The position numbers and the translations under genes were made by a program. The notes below the pieces were generated by a model. That model was not told where the DNA came from. It searched no databases and saw nothing but the letters and a program-made list of their open reading frames with translations. DNA of 64,000 nt from Betaproteobacteria bacterium HGW-Betaproteobacteria-11 (GTDB taxonomy: Bacteria; Pseudomonadota; Gammaproteobacteria; Burkholderiales; Rhodocyclaceae): assembly GCA_002842395.1 (NCBI GenBank), contig PHCV01000001.1, positions 186,001 through 250,000 on the forward strand, written 5' to 3'. Positions 1 through 9,065 of this stretch are shown in pieces (position 1 is the first letter of the stretch; each line of letters opens with the position of its first letter).

Positions 1-426
1 GTGCGCCGTGGTGCGAATCTGCGCGCCGGTGTGGATATAGGCCTGCACCCCGAGTTCCGCCTGCTTGGGCACATCGGCCAGGCGGACGCGGGTCTCCAGG
101 CGGCCATCGGCGGCGGTGGCGATGCTGCCCGTGGTCAGCGCATCGGCGCCGCGTTGTTTCAACTCGGCAAAGGGCGGCGCGGCGTCGAAGGCCAGCGGGG
201 CGCCGGCATCGACCAGGCGGAACAGGCCGCTGCGGTCGAGGTCGGCGCGGATCACCGAGGTCAGCGCCTGGGCCACGATGCGCTCGCCGGCGAAGTCGGC
301 CACCGCCAGCGGCAGGCGATTGGCGCCGGCGCCGGTGATCTCGATACTGAGCTGGGCGTGGGCGCCGGTCGCGGCGAGGCCCAGGACGGTCAGGCAGGAA
401 AACAGGAAGTGGCGGTAGGGTGTCAT
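1..426 (-). CDS. tolB: TolB, N-terminal part (cut by window start)
   Basis: The reverse strand is open from an ATG at 426 down to base 1, about 142 residues with no stop. It begins with a signal peptide (basic start MTPYRHF, hydrophobic stretch, cleavage near AHAQ) followed by a TolB amino-terminal domain: repeated beta-alpha segments with phrases such as PLAVADFAG, DLDRSGLFR and GADALTTGSI. TolB is the periplasmic beta-propeller partner of the Tol-Pal envelope system; the propeller lies beyond the window. It follows tolA by 23 bases in the same direction, as in the usual tolQRAB-pal order. Confidence 0.93.
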   Translation of the reverse strand, partial: MTPYRHFLFSCLTVLGLAATGAHAQLSIEITGAGANRLPLAVADFAGERIVAQALTSVIRADLDRSGLFRLVDAGAPLAFDAAPPFAELKQRGADALTTGSIATAADGRLETRVRLADVPKQAELGVQAYIHTGAQIRTTAH

Positions 427-449
427 GGCGGGATTATAGGATCATGGAG

Positions 450-1178
450 TCAGTCTTCGAGGGGGCGGAACTTGAGTTCGAGGTCGCGGCTGAACAGGTC
501 GCCCTGCTCGGGCTTGGGCAAGGGGCTGGATTTGCGGATGGCGCGTTCGATTGCCGTGTCCAGCGCGGCATGGCCCGAGGTGTGCTTGAGCCGGACGTTG
601 AGGATCTCGCCGCTGGGCAACTGGGTGACGGCGAACACGGCCTCGGGATTGCCGGGAACGCCGGGCGGGACGACCAGGTTGCCGCGAATCTTGCCGCGGA
701 TTTTTGCGATGTAGTCGGCGGTGGCCCTGGCGCGGGCGGCGGCCTCGCGGCTGGCGATTTCCTTGTCCAGCGCGGCGGAGGTGGCATCGCTTTGCTTGCG
801 CTGGATCAGGCGCTGGGTTTCCTGCTTGAGCTGGTCGAGAAAGGCATCGAGCCGCGGCTTGGGCTCGGCTTTCGGCGGTGGCTCGGTTTTGACGGCGATG
901 TCGGCCTTGGGCGGTACGGGCTTGGATTCCGGCTTGGGTTCCGGCCTGGGTTCGGGGCGAGGTTCGGGCGGCGGCGTAAAAGTCGGCGCTGGTGGCACGG
1001 CGGCGGGCAGCGGCACGGCGCGCACCAGCTCGACCTCGACCACCCCGGGCGCCTGCGTCTGCCACTGCACGCCGTAGAACAGCAGGGCGGCGAGAAAGAG
1101 GTGCACGGCCAGCGCCAGCACCAGCGCGAGGCGTTTGCCGGCCGGGTTTTCGCGATGCTGGAAGACGCTGGCGTTCAC
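450..1178 (-). CDS. tolA: TolA, periplasm-spanning Tol-Pal protein
   Basis: 242 residues. A single membrane anchor lies near residues 18-38, followed by a Pro/Glu/Lys-rich stretch (PEPRPEPRPEPKPESKP), a charged helix (about 105-165) and a TolA-type C-terminal domain with the GEILNVRLKHTSGH and DTAIERAIRKSSPLP segments that resemble TonB C-termini. It links inner-membrane TolQR to TolB/Pal during outer-membrane constriction. It starts exactly where tolR stops. The Pro-rich linker contains a copy of the dispersed 25-bp repeat, read as AVPPAPTF at about residues 59-67. The protein is short for TolA, mainly because the central helix is short. Confidence 0.93.
   Translation of the reverse strand: MNASVFQHRENPAGKRLALVLALAVHLFLAALLFYGVQWQTQAPGVVEVELVRAVPLPAAVPPAPTFTPPPEPRPEPRPEPKPESKPVPPKADIAVKTEPPPKAEPKPRLDAFLDQLKQETQRLIQRKQSDATSAALDKEIASREAAARARATADYIAKIRGKIRGNLVVPPGVPGNPEAVFAVTQLPSGEILNVRLKHTSGHAALDTAIERAIRKSSPLPKPEQGDLFSRDLELKFRPLED
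978..1002 (+). repeat. Dispersed 25-bp repeat, copy 1 (inside tolA)
   Basis: Plus-strand orientation, core GTCGGCGCTGG then TGGCACGGCG. It is antisense to tolA and is read there as VPPAPTF in the proline-rich linker. Confidence 0.8.
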
Positions 1179-1595
1179 TTACTTTCCGGGTTGCACCAGG
1201 AGGCCGATTTTCGCCACCTGCTGGCGTTGCAGTTCGTCCATCACGGCCAGCACGGCCTCGTAGCGGACGTTCTTGTCGCCGGCGATCAGCACCGCCTGCT
1301 GCGGATTTTTCGCCTGGGCCTGCTTGATGCGGGCGGCCAGGTCGGCGCGGCTGAGCGGCTGTTCGGCGGCTTGCGGGCCGCTCGCGGCGCGGTCGCGCAA
1401 GGCGAGCGAGGCATCGGCGCGAACGATCACTTCCAGCGGCGCCACGGCCGGTTGCGAGGTCTTGCCGACGCTTGGCAGATCGACGCTGGCGGTCTGCACC
1501 AGCGGCGCGGTGACCATGAAGATGACCAGCAGTACCAGCATCACGTCGATGTAGGGCACGACGTTGATCTGGTTCATGAGCCGTCTTTGCTTCAT
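1179..1595 (-). CDS. tolR: TolR, inner-membrane proton-channel subunit
   Basis: 138 residues of the ExbD/TolR family. The amino end MNQINVVPYIDVMLVLLVIFMVTAP carries the conserved membrane Asp (YIDVMLVLL, near residue 17) of the proton path; a periplasmic domain with LSRADLAARIKQAQ and the typical VLIAGDKNVRYE segment follows. TolR works with TolQ to energise TolA. The ATG lies inside one arm of a 21-bp perfect inverted repeat (1574-1628), so the ribosome site may be masked in a hairpin. It is separated from tolQ by an inserted glycosyltransferase gene, which is not the normal arrangement. Confidence 0.92.
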   Translation of the reverse strand: MKQRRLMNQINVVPYIDVMLVLLVIFMVTAPLVQTASVDLPSVGKTSQPAVAPLEVIVRADASLALRDRAASGPQAAEQPLSRADLAARIKQAQAKNPQQAVLIAGDKNVRYEAVLAVMDELQRQQVAKIGLLVQPGK

Positions 1596-1628
1596 GGGCT
1601 GCTCCCCTGAAGCAAAGACGGCTCATGA
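1574..1628. repeat. 21-bp perfect inverted repeat over the tolR start
   Basis: Arms 1574-1594 and 1608-1628 are exact reverse complements with a 13-base loop. The tolR ATG (1593-1595) overlaps one arm, so the first codons of tolR are duplicated upstream in inverse. On mRNA this would form a very stable hairpin over the translation start. Confidence 0.85.
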
Positions 1629-1733
1629 GTCCTGGTGTGAAATCCCCCCGGCTCCATTTTCAAAAAAGGGGGTGACGAAGTTTGCGTCGCGCTGCGGGCG
1701 ACAGCGTGGTGAACGTCGCGGGGGTGCTGACGA

Positions 1734-2519
1734 TTACGCATGGGCATCCTCCCTGCGACCGAGATAATGGGTTTTCAGCCGCTCGTAGAGCGAGAGCGGA
1801 TCGTAGCGGCCGTTCTTGTCGAAGAAGTTGCGCCGCCACAGCTCGTTCCAGAAGTGAATGGCGTGGGTTTCGCCGCCGACGAGCTGCGGGCCTTGCAGGA
1901 GCTGAAGGAAATTCCAGTGGTCGACCGGGCAGAAGACTTCCGGCGCCAGCAGTTCCGCGGCCAGCTGTTTTTCGTTGACCAGGCGGGTCAGCAGCTCCGG
2001 CCCGGCGCTGCTCCAGGGGACTTTGTCGCCGTCGATCTTCGCCGCTTGCTCGCAGCATTCGCGCAGCAGCGGATCGCCGGCCGGCGCCATGAGCGCGCAA
2101 CTGGCGGCGCGCAGCGGCAGGTTGCCCTGGCCGCTGGCCTGCGGAGTACGCTCGGTGGCGAAAAAACGTGGCCGTTCGAGGGCGAAGGCGAGCGGCCGCA
2201 GACAGACGATGTCGGTGTCGCACCACAGCCCGCCGCGCTCGAACAGCAGACGGTAACGGAACAGGTCGGAAAAGAAAGCCCGGCTGCCGCGGCCGATGCC
2301 ATGCCGCAGCGGGCGGCGGGCGTGATCGTCGGGCAGGATTTCACGGCCATCGAACAGCTGCGCGCCATCCGGCAGGTTGGGCACTTCGCCGTAGGTATAG
2401 AGATGCACGGCATGGCCGTTGGCAAGAAAGGAGGTGACAGAGAGGCGCTCGAGGTTCGACAGCGGGCCGTCGACCCAGAGCATCTGTACCGGCGGCAGGG
2501 CGTCCGTTTCGGCGTTCAT
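1734..2519 (-). CDS. Glycosyltransferase with DXD motif, inserted in the tol operon
   Basis: 261 residues. The amino part VQMLWVDGPLSNLERLSVTSFLANGHAVHLY and the metal/nucleotide-sugar motif in RGGLWCDTDIVCL (about residues 95-107) match the DXD-containing capsular-polysaccharide/Och1-like glycosyltransferase group (Gly_transf_sug type). There is no signal peptide or membrane helix, so it is probably cytosolic. The ATG overlaps the tolQ stop as ATGA, implying translational coupling. It sits between tolQ and tolR, where no such gene is normally found. The sugar and acceptor are unknown. ATG 2517-2519 was chosen because it gives this overlap and precedes the first conserved strand. Confidence 0.8.
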   Translation of the reverse strand: MNAETDALPPVQMLWVDGPLSNLERLSVTSFLANGHAVHLYTYGEVPNLPDGAQLFDGREILPDDHARRPLRHGIGRGSRAFFSDLFRYRLLFERGGLWCDTDIVCLRPLAFALERPRFFATERTPQASGQGNLPLRAASCALMAPAGDPLLRECCEQAAKIDGDKVPWSSAGPELLTRLVNEKQLAAELLAPEVFCPVDHWNFLQLLQGPQLVGGETHAIHFWNELWRRNFFDKNGRYDPLSLYERLKTHYLGRREDAHA

Positions 2520-3193
2520 CGCGTCTGCCGTTGCAGGATGTTGGAGAATTCTTCCGTGAAGCTCTCGAAGCGTACCGCGAGGCGGTCGACGTCGTGGGCG
2601 AAGCGGTTGTAGGCGACCACCGCCGGGATCGCAGCGAAGAGGCCGATGGCGGTCGCCACCAGCGCCTCGGCAATCCCCGGCGCGACGGCGGACAGCGTTG
2701 CCGTGCTCATGTTGGAGAGGCCGCGAAAGGCGTGCATGATGCCCCACACGGTGCCGAACAGGCCGACGTAGGGCGAGACCGAGCCGACCGAGGCGAGAAA
2801 GGCGAGGTGCGCTTCGAGATCGTCGATCTCGCGCTGATAGGTGGCGCGCATGGCACGGCGGGCGCCATCGACCACGGCGGTCGGGTCGATCATCTTCTGC
2901 CCGCGCAGCTTGGTGAATTCGCGGTAGCCAGCCTCGAAGATGCGCTCCAGCGCGCCGGTCTCGTGGCGGTTGTTGGCCGCGCTCTGGTAGAGGGCGTTGA
3001 GGTCGCCACCGCTCCAGAAATCGCGCTCGAACTGGTCGGTCTTGGCCCGTGCGCCACGAATGGCGAAGGCCTTGCGGAAGATGTAGTACCACGACATGAA
3101 GGAGACGCCGAGCAAGAGCAGCATCACCAGCTTGACTACCAGGCTGGCATTGCTGACGAGTTCGATGATGGAAAGATCCTGGGTAATGTTCAT
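2516..3193 (-). CDS. tolQ: TolQ, inner-membrane proton-channel subunit
   Basis: 225 residues of the MotA/TolQ/ExbB family, the usual length. Three membrane helices are visible near residues 15-37, 132-155 and 165-188; the second and third contain the conserved VGLFGTVWGIMHAF and GIAEALVATAIGLFAAIPAVVAYN motifs. It forms the pentameric channel around TolR and powers TolA. Its start overlaps the ybgC stop by four bases, and its stop overlaps the start of the inserted glycosyltransferase. Confidence 0.96.
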   Translation of the reverse strand: MNITQDLSIIELVSNASLVVKLVMLLLLGVSFMSWYYIFRKAFAIRGARAKTDQFERDFWSGGDLNALYQSAANNRHETGALERIFEAGYREFTKLRGQKMIDPTAVVDGARRAMRATYQREIDDLEAHLAFLASVGSVSPYVGLFGTVWGIMHAFRGLSNMSTATLSAVAPGIAEALVATAIGLFAAIPAVVAYNRFAHDVDRLAVRFESFTEEFSNILQRQTR

Positions 3194-3627
3194 TGCGGTT
3201 CCATTTCTGCGGGAGGCGCGGCAAGTCCGGTCAATTGTCGATAAATTCCGCGCGGCATGGCCACCGGCTTGCCGCGCGCTGGATCGAGGCAGGCGACCCG
3301 GATGTTTGCTTCGAGCAGGGTTTGCGCATCGCGCACGATGCGCTGGGCGAAGCTCACCTGCGCCCGGCCGAGTGCCGCAACCGTCGTTTCGACCGTGAGC
3401 AGGTCATCGAGTTTCGCCGGGAGGAAAAATTCCGCATTGACCGAGCGCACGGCAAAGGCAATGCCTTCCTGCATCAGGACATTCTGGTCATGCCCCAGCG
3501 CGCGCAGGAGTTCGGTGCGCCCGCGTTCGAGAAAGTGCAGGTAATTGGCGTAATAGACAATGCCGGCGCAGTCGGTGTCTTCGTAGTAAACCCGTACGGG
3601 CAGCGAATGGATGGATGCTGCCGTCAC
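3190..3627 (-). CDS. ybgC: YbgC acyl-CoA thioesterase
   Basis: 145 residues of the hot-dog-fold thioesterase family. The YbgC signature [29 protein letters not shown] is near the amino end and includes the catalytic Asp. The protein hydrolyses acyl-CoA or acyl-ACP thioesters and is the standard first gene of tol-pal operons. It overlaps ruvB upstream and tolQ downstream by four bases each. Confidence 0.95.
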   Translation of the reverse strand: MTAASIHSLPVRVYYEDTDCAGIVYYANYLHFLERGRTELLRALGHDQNVLMQEGIAFAVRSVNAEFFLPAKLDDLLTVETTVAALGRAQVSFAQRIVRDAQTLLEANIRVACLDPARGKPVAMPRGIYRQLTGLAAPPAEMEPQ

Positions 3628-4691
3628 GAATCACTCCATAAATCGGGCGCTGCCGCGTGCGGATTGGCCAGCCCGAAATGCCGCCAGATGCTCGGCGTCG
3701 CCACCCGGCCGCGCGGCGTACGTTGCAGATAACCCTGCTGGATCAGGTAAGGTTCGAGCACGTCCTCGATGGTGTCGCGCGCCTCGCCGATCGCCGCGGC
3801 GAGGTTGTCGACGCCGACCGGGCCGCCGGCGAATTTCTCCAGCATGGCGCCCAGCAGTTTCCGGTCCATCACATCGAGGCCGAGGTGATCGACGTCGAGC
3901 AGGGTCAGCGCGGCATCGGCCACCGCGCGCGTGATTTTTCCATCGGCCTTGACCTCGGCAAAGTCGCGCACTCGGCGCAGCAAGCGGTTGGAGATGCGCG
4001 GCGTGCCGCGTGAACGCCTGGCGATTTCCACCGCGCCCTCGTCGACGATGTCGCAATTGAGCAGGTGGGCCGAGCGGCGCACGATCAGGGCGAGTTCTTC
4101 GGGAGTGTAGAACTCCAGCCGGGCGACGATGCCGAAGCGGTCGCGCAGCGGGTTGGTCAGCATGCCGGCGCGGGTGGTGGCGCCGATCAGGGTGAACGGC
4201 GGCAGGTCGAGCTTGACCGAACGCGCCGAGGGGCCTTCGCCGATCATGATGTCGATCTGGAAATCTTCCAGCGCGGGGTAGAGGATTTCCTCGACCACCG
4301 GCGAGAGGCGATGGATTTCGTCGATGAACAGCACGTCGTGCGGTTCGAGGTTGGTGAGGATGGCCGCCAGGTCGCCGGCGCGCTCCAGCACCGGGCCCGA
4401 GGTCTGGCGCAGATTGACCCCCATCTCGTGGGCGATGATGTGCGCCAGGGTGGTTTTGCCCAGTCCGGGCGGGCCGAAGAGGAGGACGTGATCCATCGAT
4501 TCGGCGCGTCGCTTGGCGGCCTCGATGAAGATTTCAAGCTGGCCGCGGATCTTTTGCTGGCCGACGTAATCGGCGAGCTTCTTCGGCCGCAGGGCGCGTT
4601 CGAGCACATCCTCCTGCAACGATTCCCTGCCCGCCGAAATCAGCCGCTCGGGGATGGGGCCGCTGGACAGGTCGTCGGTCTGGATGCTCAT
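3624..4691 (-). CDS. ruvB: RuvB Holliday-junction helicase
   Basis: 355 residues, normal length. Walker A is [14 protein letters not shown] (about 70-83), Walker B is [10 protein letters not shown], sensor 1 is [10 protein letters not shown], and a winged-helix domain ends with the conserved [11 protein letters not shown]. RuvB is the hexameric motor that drives branch migration with RuvA before RuvC cleavage. It follows ruvA by 22 bases and overlaps ybgC by four. Confidence 0.98.
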   Translation of the reverse strand: MSIQTDDLSSGPIPERLISAGRESLQEDVLERALRPKKLADYVGQQKIRGQLEIFIEAAKRRAESMDHVLLFGPPGLGKTTLAHIIAHEMGVNLRQTSGPVLERAGDLAAILTNLEPHDVLFIDEIHRLSPVVEEILYPALEDFQIDIMIGEGPSARSVKLDLPPFTLIGATTRAGMLTNPLRDRFGIVARLEFYTPEELALIVRRSAHLLNCDIVDEGAVEIARRSRGTPRISNRLLRRVRDFAEVKADGKITRAVADAALTLLDVDHLGLDVMDRKLLGAMLEKFAGGPVGVDNLAAAIGEARDTIEDVLEPYLIQQGYLQRTPRGRVATPSIWRHFGLANPHAAAPDLWSDS

Positions 4692-4713
4692 GCGGCAAGT
4701 TTAACCGATCGCC

Positions 4714-5304
4714 TTAGCCGGCCTTGGAGAGCAGCTTCAAAGCCTGGCGGATGCCGTCGGCGACGGAAACTTCGGGCGCGAGGCCCTTCATCGCCGCGAG
4801 CGCCTCGCGTTCGTTGTAACCGAGGGCGAGCAGGGCGCCGAGGATGTCGCCGGTGGGTGCCGCCGTCTCGCCGGCGCCGACTTTTTGCGTGGCGGAGAAC
4901 GCCTTGGGCAGTTTGTCGCGCAGTTCCAGCAGCAGGCGTTCGGCGGTTTTCTTGCCGATGCCGGGGACTTTCACCAGCCGTCCGGCTTCCTGCATCGTGA
5001 TCGCCTGAGCGAGTTCCGTCACCGACATGCCGGAGAGCACGGCCAGCGCGGTACGCGCGCCGATGCCGGAAATCTTCAGCAGCTGGCGGAATGCCGCGCG
5101 CTCGTCGGCGGAGCCGAAACCGTAGAGAAAATGGCCGTCTTCGCGGATGGTCAGGTGGGTGAACAAGGTCAGCTTCTCGCCGGTCGCCGGCAGGAGGTAG
5201 AAGGTGCTCATCGGCACATCGAGCTCGTAGCCGAGGCCATGCACGTCGATGGTGATCGAGGGCGGGTTCTTTTCGATCAGGGTTCCGGTGATGCGGCCGA
5301 TCAT
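4714..5304 (-). CDS. ruvA: RuvA Holliday-junction binding protein
   Basis: 196 residues starting at [15 protein letters not shown]; a longer reading frame exists upstream, but this ATG matches the family start. It has an OB domain, two helix-hairpin-helix motifs ([19 protein letters not shown] and [19 protein letters not shown]) and a C-terminal RuvB-binding domain ([12 protein letters not shown]). The flexible linker before that domain holds a copy of the dispersed repeat, read in sense as [10 protein letters not shown]. Confidence 0.96.
   Translation of the reverse strand: MIGRITGTLIEKNPPSITIDVHGLGYELDVPMSTFYLLPATGEKLTLFTHLTIREDGHFLYGFGSADERAAFRQLLKISGIGARTALAVLSGMSVTELAQAITMQEAGRLVKVPGIGKKTAERLLLELRDKLPKAFSATQKVGAGETAAPTGDILGALLALGYNEREALAAMKGLAPEVSVADGIRQALKLLSKAG
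4861..4886 (-). repeat. Dispersed 25-bp repeat, copy 2 (inside ruvA)
   Basis: Minus orientation, one base from the core consensus (GTCGGCGCCGG). It lies in the linker of ruvA and is read in sense as KVGAGETA. Confidence 0.75.
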
Positions 5305-5314
5305 GTCGATTTCC

Positions 5315-6277
5315 TCAGGGTTTGCCGAAAGCCAGCGCCGCCGCCAGCAGGAGGCCGTACAGATGCGCGCCGGCGAGAGTGAGCTTGATCGCCGGCGCAA
5401 GCCGGGCGGGGGTTTCGGCATGGTGCCACAACTGCCGCGCGGCGGCGAGATTCAGGGCGAGTGCCGGCAGGGCGAAAAAAGTCGGCGCTGGCAGGACGCC
5501 GAAAACCACGCCCGCAGGCACGCACAGCGTCGCCAGCAGCGTGATGACCAGATAACCCCGGCGTGCCCGTCGCCGCCCCAGGCGCACCACCAGCGTACGC
5601 TTGCCGGCACGGGCATCGCTTGGCGCATCGGGGAACTGGTTGATGTAAAGAATGTCCGCCACCAGCAGCGCATAGCCGCTGCCCGCAATCCAGGGCAGCG
5701 GGGCGAAGGCGCCGCGCTGGACGTAGTCGCTGCCGGCCACCACCAGCAGCCAGCCGGCGACGATGGCGAATTCGCCCAGGCCGCGGCTGGCCAGCGCCAG
5801 CGGCGGCGCCGAATAGCCCCAGCCGATGGCGAGGCCGGCCAGGCCAATGAGCAGCAGTCCCGCTCCCGACTGCGCCGCCAGCCACAGGCCGGCGGGGACC
5901 ACGGCCAGCCATAGGCCGTACCCCAGGCGCGCGGTGGCGGCCGGGGAGAGCAGGCCGTTCTGGATGAAGCGCGAGCCGCCGGTGAAGGGGTACACGCGCT
6001 CGTCGTTGCGCGCGTCATTGTCGCGATCGTGGTAGTCGTTGATCACGTTGGCCGCCGCATGGGCGATGAGGGCGAAGAACAGCGTGGCGAGCGCCTTTGC
6101 CGGATCGAGTTCGATGCCCGCGGCATGGGCGCCGGCCAGGCCGATGAGCACCGCAATCAGCGTGACGCCGAGGAAGGCCAGGCGGGTGGCGAGCAGCAGG
6201 CGCAGCAGCGGCGCGCGCAGCGTATCGGGGCGCGGTTCGGCGGGACGGGATGGAACGTCAACGTGAAAATCACTCAT
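5315..6277 (-). CDS. UbiA-family membrane prenyltransferase (MenA-like)
   Basis: 320 residues with eight to nine membrane helices. The first Asp-rich motif [17 protein letters not shown] (about 88-104) and the second region [24 protein letters not shown] (about 210-233) identify the UbiA superfamily, and the pattern is closest to 1,4-dihydroxy-2-naphthoate prenyltransferase or related enzymes. The acceptor cannot be read from sequence. Its ATG overlaps the end of the preceding glycosyltransferase by eight bases and ruvA follows after ten. A copy of the dispersed repeat is read as VLPAPTFFA in a loop or helix near residue 260. Confidence 0.85.
   Translation of the reverse strand: MSDFHVDVPSRPAEPRPDTLRAPLLRLLLATRLAFLGVTLIAVLIGLAGAHAAGIELDPAKALATLFFALIAHAAANVINDYHDRDNDARNDERVYPFTGGSRFIQNGLLSPAATARLGYGLWLAVVPAGLWLAAQSGAGLLLIGLAGLAIGWGYSAPPLALASRGLGEFAIVAGWLLVVAGSDYVQRGAFAPLPWIAGSGYALLVADILYINQFPDAPSDARAGKRTLVVRLGRRRARRGYLVITLLATLCVPAGVVFGVLPAPTFFALPALALNLAAARQLWHHAETPARLAPAIKLTLAGAHLYGLLLAAALAFGKP
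5475..5501 (+). repeat. Dispersed 25-bp repeat, copy 3 (inside the UbiA-family gene)
   Basis: Plus orientation, six A residues then GTCGGCGCTGGC. It is antisense to the prenyltransferase gene and read there as LPAPTFF. Confidence 0.8.
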
Positions 6278-7694
6278 CTGGCATCGTGTCGAGGTTCGCG
6301 CGGCTTTGCATTTCCTTCGGTCGGCTTTGCACTTCCTTCGGTCGAAGCGAGCGAATCAGGAACCCCCCCCGTGAGGGGGCGAAGGGGGGCGGGAGTTCGA
6401 GAATGGCGAGCTCCTCGATGCGTTGCACGAGATGGCGTAGTACGGCGCTCTGGTCGAAGTTGCGGTACTTGTCGGCAAAGGCGACGGCGTTGGCGCGCAG
6501 GCCGGGATCATGAATGACGCGAGCGAGCATCGCGGGCAGATCGGCTGGCGGCTGTTCCGGATTTTGCAGCAGACCTGCACCCATCTCGACCACCCGTTGC
6601 GCGAAAAGGAATTGTTCGAGATGGCCGGGCAGCATCAGCACGGGTTTGCCGGCGAGCAGGAAGGCGATCGTGGCGGCCGGGCTGGCATAGGTCACTCCGG
6701 CATCGGCTTGCCGCGCCACCAGGTTGAGATCGACCGGGGCGGTGGCGAAGGCGAGATGTGCCGCGCCAAAACGTGCGATCACCGCCGGGGCCGCGCCGGG
6801 GGCGAAGATCAGCACGCTGGCCGAACTGGCGTGGAGGGCTTCGAGCGCCGCCACGAAATGCGCGCTTTCCGGGCGCAGATAGGCGAACACGCGTGGGCCG
6901 GAGGTGTCGGGCCAAACCGGCGCGGCCGCCACCGCCGCCGGCAGGGTGCCCCAGTAGCGCGCCGGCCCGCGGCTGGCGTAGTGATCGAGTTCGGGAAAGG
7001 TGAGCAGCGTGTCCTCGGCGACGCGAAACAGGGCAGCGACCGATTCCAGCGGCGGCTGGCCGAAGCGGGCGAGCACGGCGTTCATGCTGGAGAGCGCCTG
7101 CGCATCGGCCTCTGCCAAACGTTGCTCGGGCACAACGAGCCAGGGCCGCAGGTTGGGCGTCGGAGTGACCTGCGGCGGGGCGAAGAAACCGCTGCCGAAC
7201 AGCATGACCGGAACCCCGAGGGTACGCGCGGCGAGGATCGCCCCCGGCGCATGATCGGCCAGCACCAGGCGGGCCCGGGTCAGGCGCAGCAGCTCGCGCC
7301 AGGCAGTGATTGGGCCGAGCAGGTCGGCGGCCTGGCCATAACCGAAGCGGAGCAGGATGTCGGCATAATTGATGGGCGGATTCGCCTGCCGCAGTTCGGG
7401 AAACAGCGGTGCCTGCAGCCAGGCGAAGCCCGCCGCCGGCAGCAGGCGCGCTGCCTGATGCGGATGGGCGACGACCCAATGCACGGTGTGCCCGCGTTCG
7501 CGCAGGGCCTGTGCCAGCGGCAGGAAGGTGCCGATATGGCCGAGATTGGCGCCGAATTCCCAGGCGTAGAGGATTGCGTGTTTTCCCCCCGTCGCCTTTT
7601 CCGCGTGAGGGGGTGACGTCGGTTCGGCTGTTTCGCGACCTGCGGGCGATTGACTGTGCCGCGCTTGGGGCGGTCCGGCGCCTGGCGCGGCCAT
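6270..7694 (-). CDS. GT1/MGT-like glycosyltransferase with repeat-derived ends
   Basis: 474 residues. The core starts at HAILYAWEFGANLGHIGTFLPLAQAL, typical of the amino domain of UGT/MGT glycosyltransferases, and ends with the nucleotide-sugar-binding half (VARQADAGVTYASPAATIAFLLAGKPVLMLPGHLEQ). The first in-frame ATG overlaps the ruvC stop (TAATG), so about 38 residues precede the conserved core; they and the last 40 residues (PFAPSRGGFLIRSLRPKEVQS onward) are encoded by copies of the C-rich intergenic repeat. Probably cytosolic; substrate unknown. Its stop overlaps the prenyltransferase start, so the two may modify the same lipid or quinone-like molecule (inference). Confidence 0.75.
   Translation of the reverse strand: MAAPGAGPPQARHSQSPAGRETAEPTSPPHAEKATGGKHAILYAWEFGANLGHIGTFLPLAQALRERGHTVHWVVAHPHQAARLLPAAGFAWLQAPLFPELRQANPPINYADILLRFGYGQAADLLGPITAWRELLRLTRARLVLADHAPGAILAARTLGVPVMLFGSGFFAPPQVTPTPNLRPWLVVPEQRLAEADAQALSSMNAVLARFGQPPLESVAALFRVAEDTLLTFPELDHYASRGPARYWGTLPAAVAAAPVWPDTSGPRVFAYLRPESAHFVAALEALHASSASVLIFAPGAAPAVIARFGAAHLAFATAPVDLNLVARQADAGVTYASPAATIAFLLAGKPVLMLPGHLEQFLFAQRVVEMGAGLLQNPEQPPADLPAMLARVIHDPGLRANAVAFADKYRNFDQSAVLRHLVQRIEELAILELPPPFAPSRGGFLIRSLRPKEVQSRPKEMQSRANLDTMPDE
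6297..6400. repeat. C-rich dispersed repeat read as a protein C-terminus
   Basis: This copy contains tandem GGCTTTGCAYTTCCTTCGG blocks, a GAAGCGAGCGAATC block and a run of C followed by GTGAGGGGGCGAAGGGGGG. The same blocks recur at 54383-54490 and in part at 15715-15770. Here it supplies the last roughly 40 codons of the glycosyltransferase gene. Confidence 0.7.
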
Positions 7695-8227
7695 TACATC
7701 AGCCTGCCGCCCTTGACCCGCCGCCCCGCAGTGACCAGCGAACCCATGCCCTGTCCGCCGTGGGCGTGGGCGATGGCGCAGGCCAGCGCGTCGGCGGCGT
7801 CAGGGCTTGGCGCGCCGGGCAGGCGCAGCAGGCGCATGACCATCTGCTGCACCTGTTCCTTCGCCGCCTTGCCATGGCCGACCACCGCCTGCTTGACTTG
7901 CAGCGCGGTATATTCGGCGACCGGCAGGCGGGCGCTCACCAGCGCGGAAATCGCCGCCCCGCGCGCCTGGCCGAGCAGCAGGGTCGATTGCGGATTGACG
8001 TTGACGAAGACGATCTCGACCGCGGCCTGTTGTGGCTGCCAGGTGGCGATCACTTCCTTGAGGCCATCGAACAGGGTCTCGATGCGTTGCGGCAGGCTGG
8101 CGGCGCTTTCGCTCCTGATGCAGCCGCTGGCGATGTAGACGACGGCGCTGCCGCGTTTCTCGATCACGCCGAAGCCCGTGCTTCTCAGGCCGGGATCGAT
8201 GCCGAGGATGCGGCAGGCGCTTTGCAT
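7694..8227 (-). CDS. ruvC: RuvC Holliday-junction resolvase
   Basis: 177 residues. The catalytic start [17 protein letters not shown] holds the first Asp; [21 protein letters not shown] holds the Glu; and [14 protein letters not shown] holds the C-terminal acidic pair. RuvC cuts four-way junctions processed by RuvAB. Two unrelated genes separate it from ruvAB here, whereas ruvCAB are usually adjacent. Confidence 0.97.
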   Translation of the reverse strand: MQSACRILGIDPGLRSTGFGVIEKRGSAVVYIASGCIRSESAASLPQRIETLFDGLKEVIATWQPQQAAVEIVFVNVNPQSTLLLGQARGAAISALVSARLPVAEYTALQVKQAVVGHGKAAKEQVQQMVMRLLRLPGAPSPDAADALACAIAHAHGGQGMGSLVTAGRRVKGGRLM

Positions 8228-8276
8228 CCTGGCCGCCTTCAGGTACCGTGGCGCGGCTGGCGGTGCGGCTCGCGGC

Positions 8277-9002
8277 TCACTCCTCGATCACCGCCGTGGT
8301 GTAGACCTCCTGCACATCGTCGAGCGATTCCAGCGCATCGAGCAGCTTTTGCATTTTCACCGCATCGTCGCCGATGAACTCGACTTCGTTTTCCGGCTTC
8401 ATGGTGATGTCGGCAAATTCGGACTTGAACCCGGCTTTCTCGAGTGCGTCCTTGACTGCGCTGAAGTCGTTGGGTGCGGTGATGACTTCGAGCGAGCCAT
8501 CTTCGTTGGTCACCACATCCTCGGCGCCGGCCTCGATCGCGGGATCCATCAATGCCGCCTCGTCGGCGCCGGGGGCGAACAGCATCTGCCCGCAATGCTT
8601 GAAGAGGAAGGCCACGCAGCCGTCGGTGCCCATGTTGCCGCCATGCTTGGCGAAGGCATGGCGTACCTCGGCGACGGTGCGCACCTTGTTGTCGGTCAGA
8701 CAGTCGACCATCACCGCGGCGCCGTTGATGCCGTAGCCTTCGTAACGGATTTCCTCGTAGTTGACGCCTTCGAGCTGGCCGGTACCGCGCTTGATGGCGT
8801 TGTCGATGTTGTCCTTGGGCAGGCTCTGGCCCTTGGCCTTTTCGATCGCCAGCCGCAGCCGCGGGTTGGCGCCGAGGTCGCCGCCGCCCATCTTGGCGGC
8901 GACGGTGATTTCCTTGATCAGCTTGGTGAACACCTTGCCGCGTTTGGCATCCTGGCGTCCCTTGCGGTGCTGGATATTGGCCCATTTGGAATGTCCGGCC
9001 AT
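8277..9002 (-). CDS. yebC: YebC/PmpR-family transcriptional regulator
   Basis: 241 residues starting at [23 protein letters not shown], the invariant family start; a longer frame upstream is ignored for that reason. The domain core [22 protein letters not shown] is intact. The family is DNA-binding, and YebC proteins have also been linked to translation of polyproline stretches. It precedes ruvC, as in many proteobacteria. Confidence 0.96.
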   Translation of the reverse strand: MAGHSKWANIQHRKGRQDAKRGKVFTKLIKEITVAAKMGGGDLGANPRLRLAIEKAKGQSLPKDNIDNAIKRGTGQLEGVNYEEIRYEGYGINGAAVMVDCLTDNKVRTVAEVRHAFAKHGGNMGTDGCVAFLFKHCGQMLFAPGADEAALMDPAIEAGAEDVVTNEDGSLEVITAPNDFSAVKDALEKAGFKSEFADITMKPENEVEFIGDDAVKMQKLLDALESLDDVQEVYTTAVIEE

Positions 9003-9065
9003 ACGTTTCCCTTCTGCTCGATTGCGCTTAAGATGATGAAATTTTACACCCGGGGGAAACCGGCC

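Noticed and set aside
1-1626. Long open frames on the plus strand opposite tolB, tolA and tolR
   Set aside because: They are antisense to clear family members, have no family features and arise from high GC.
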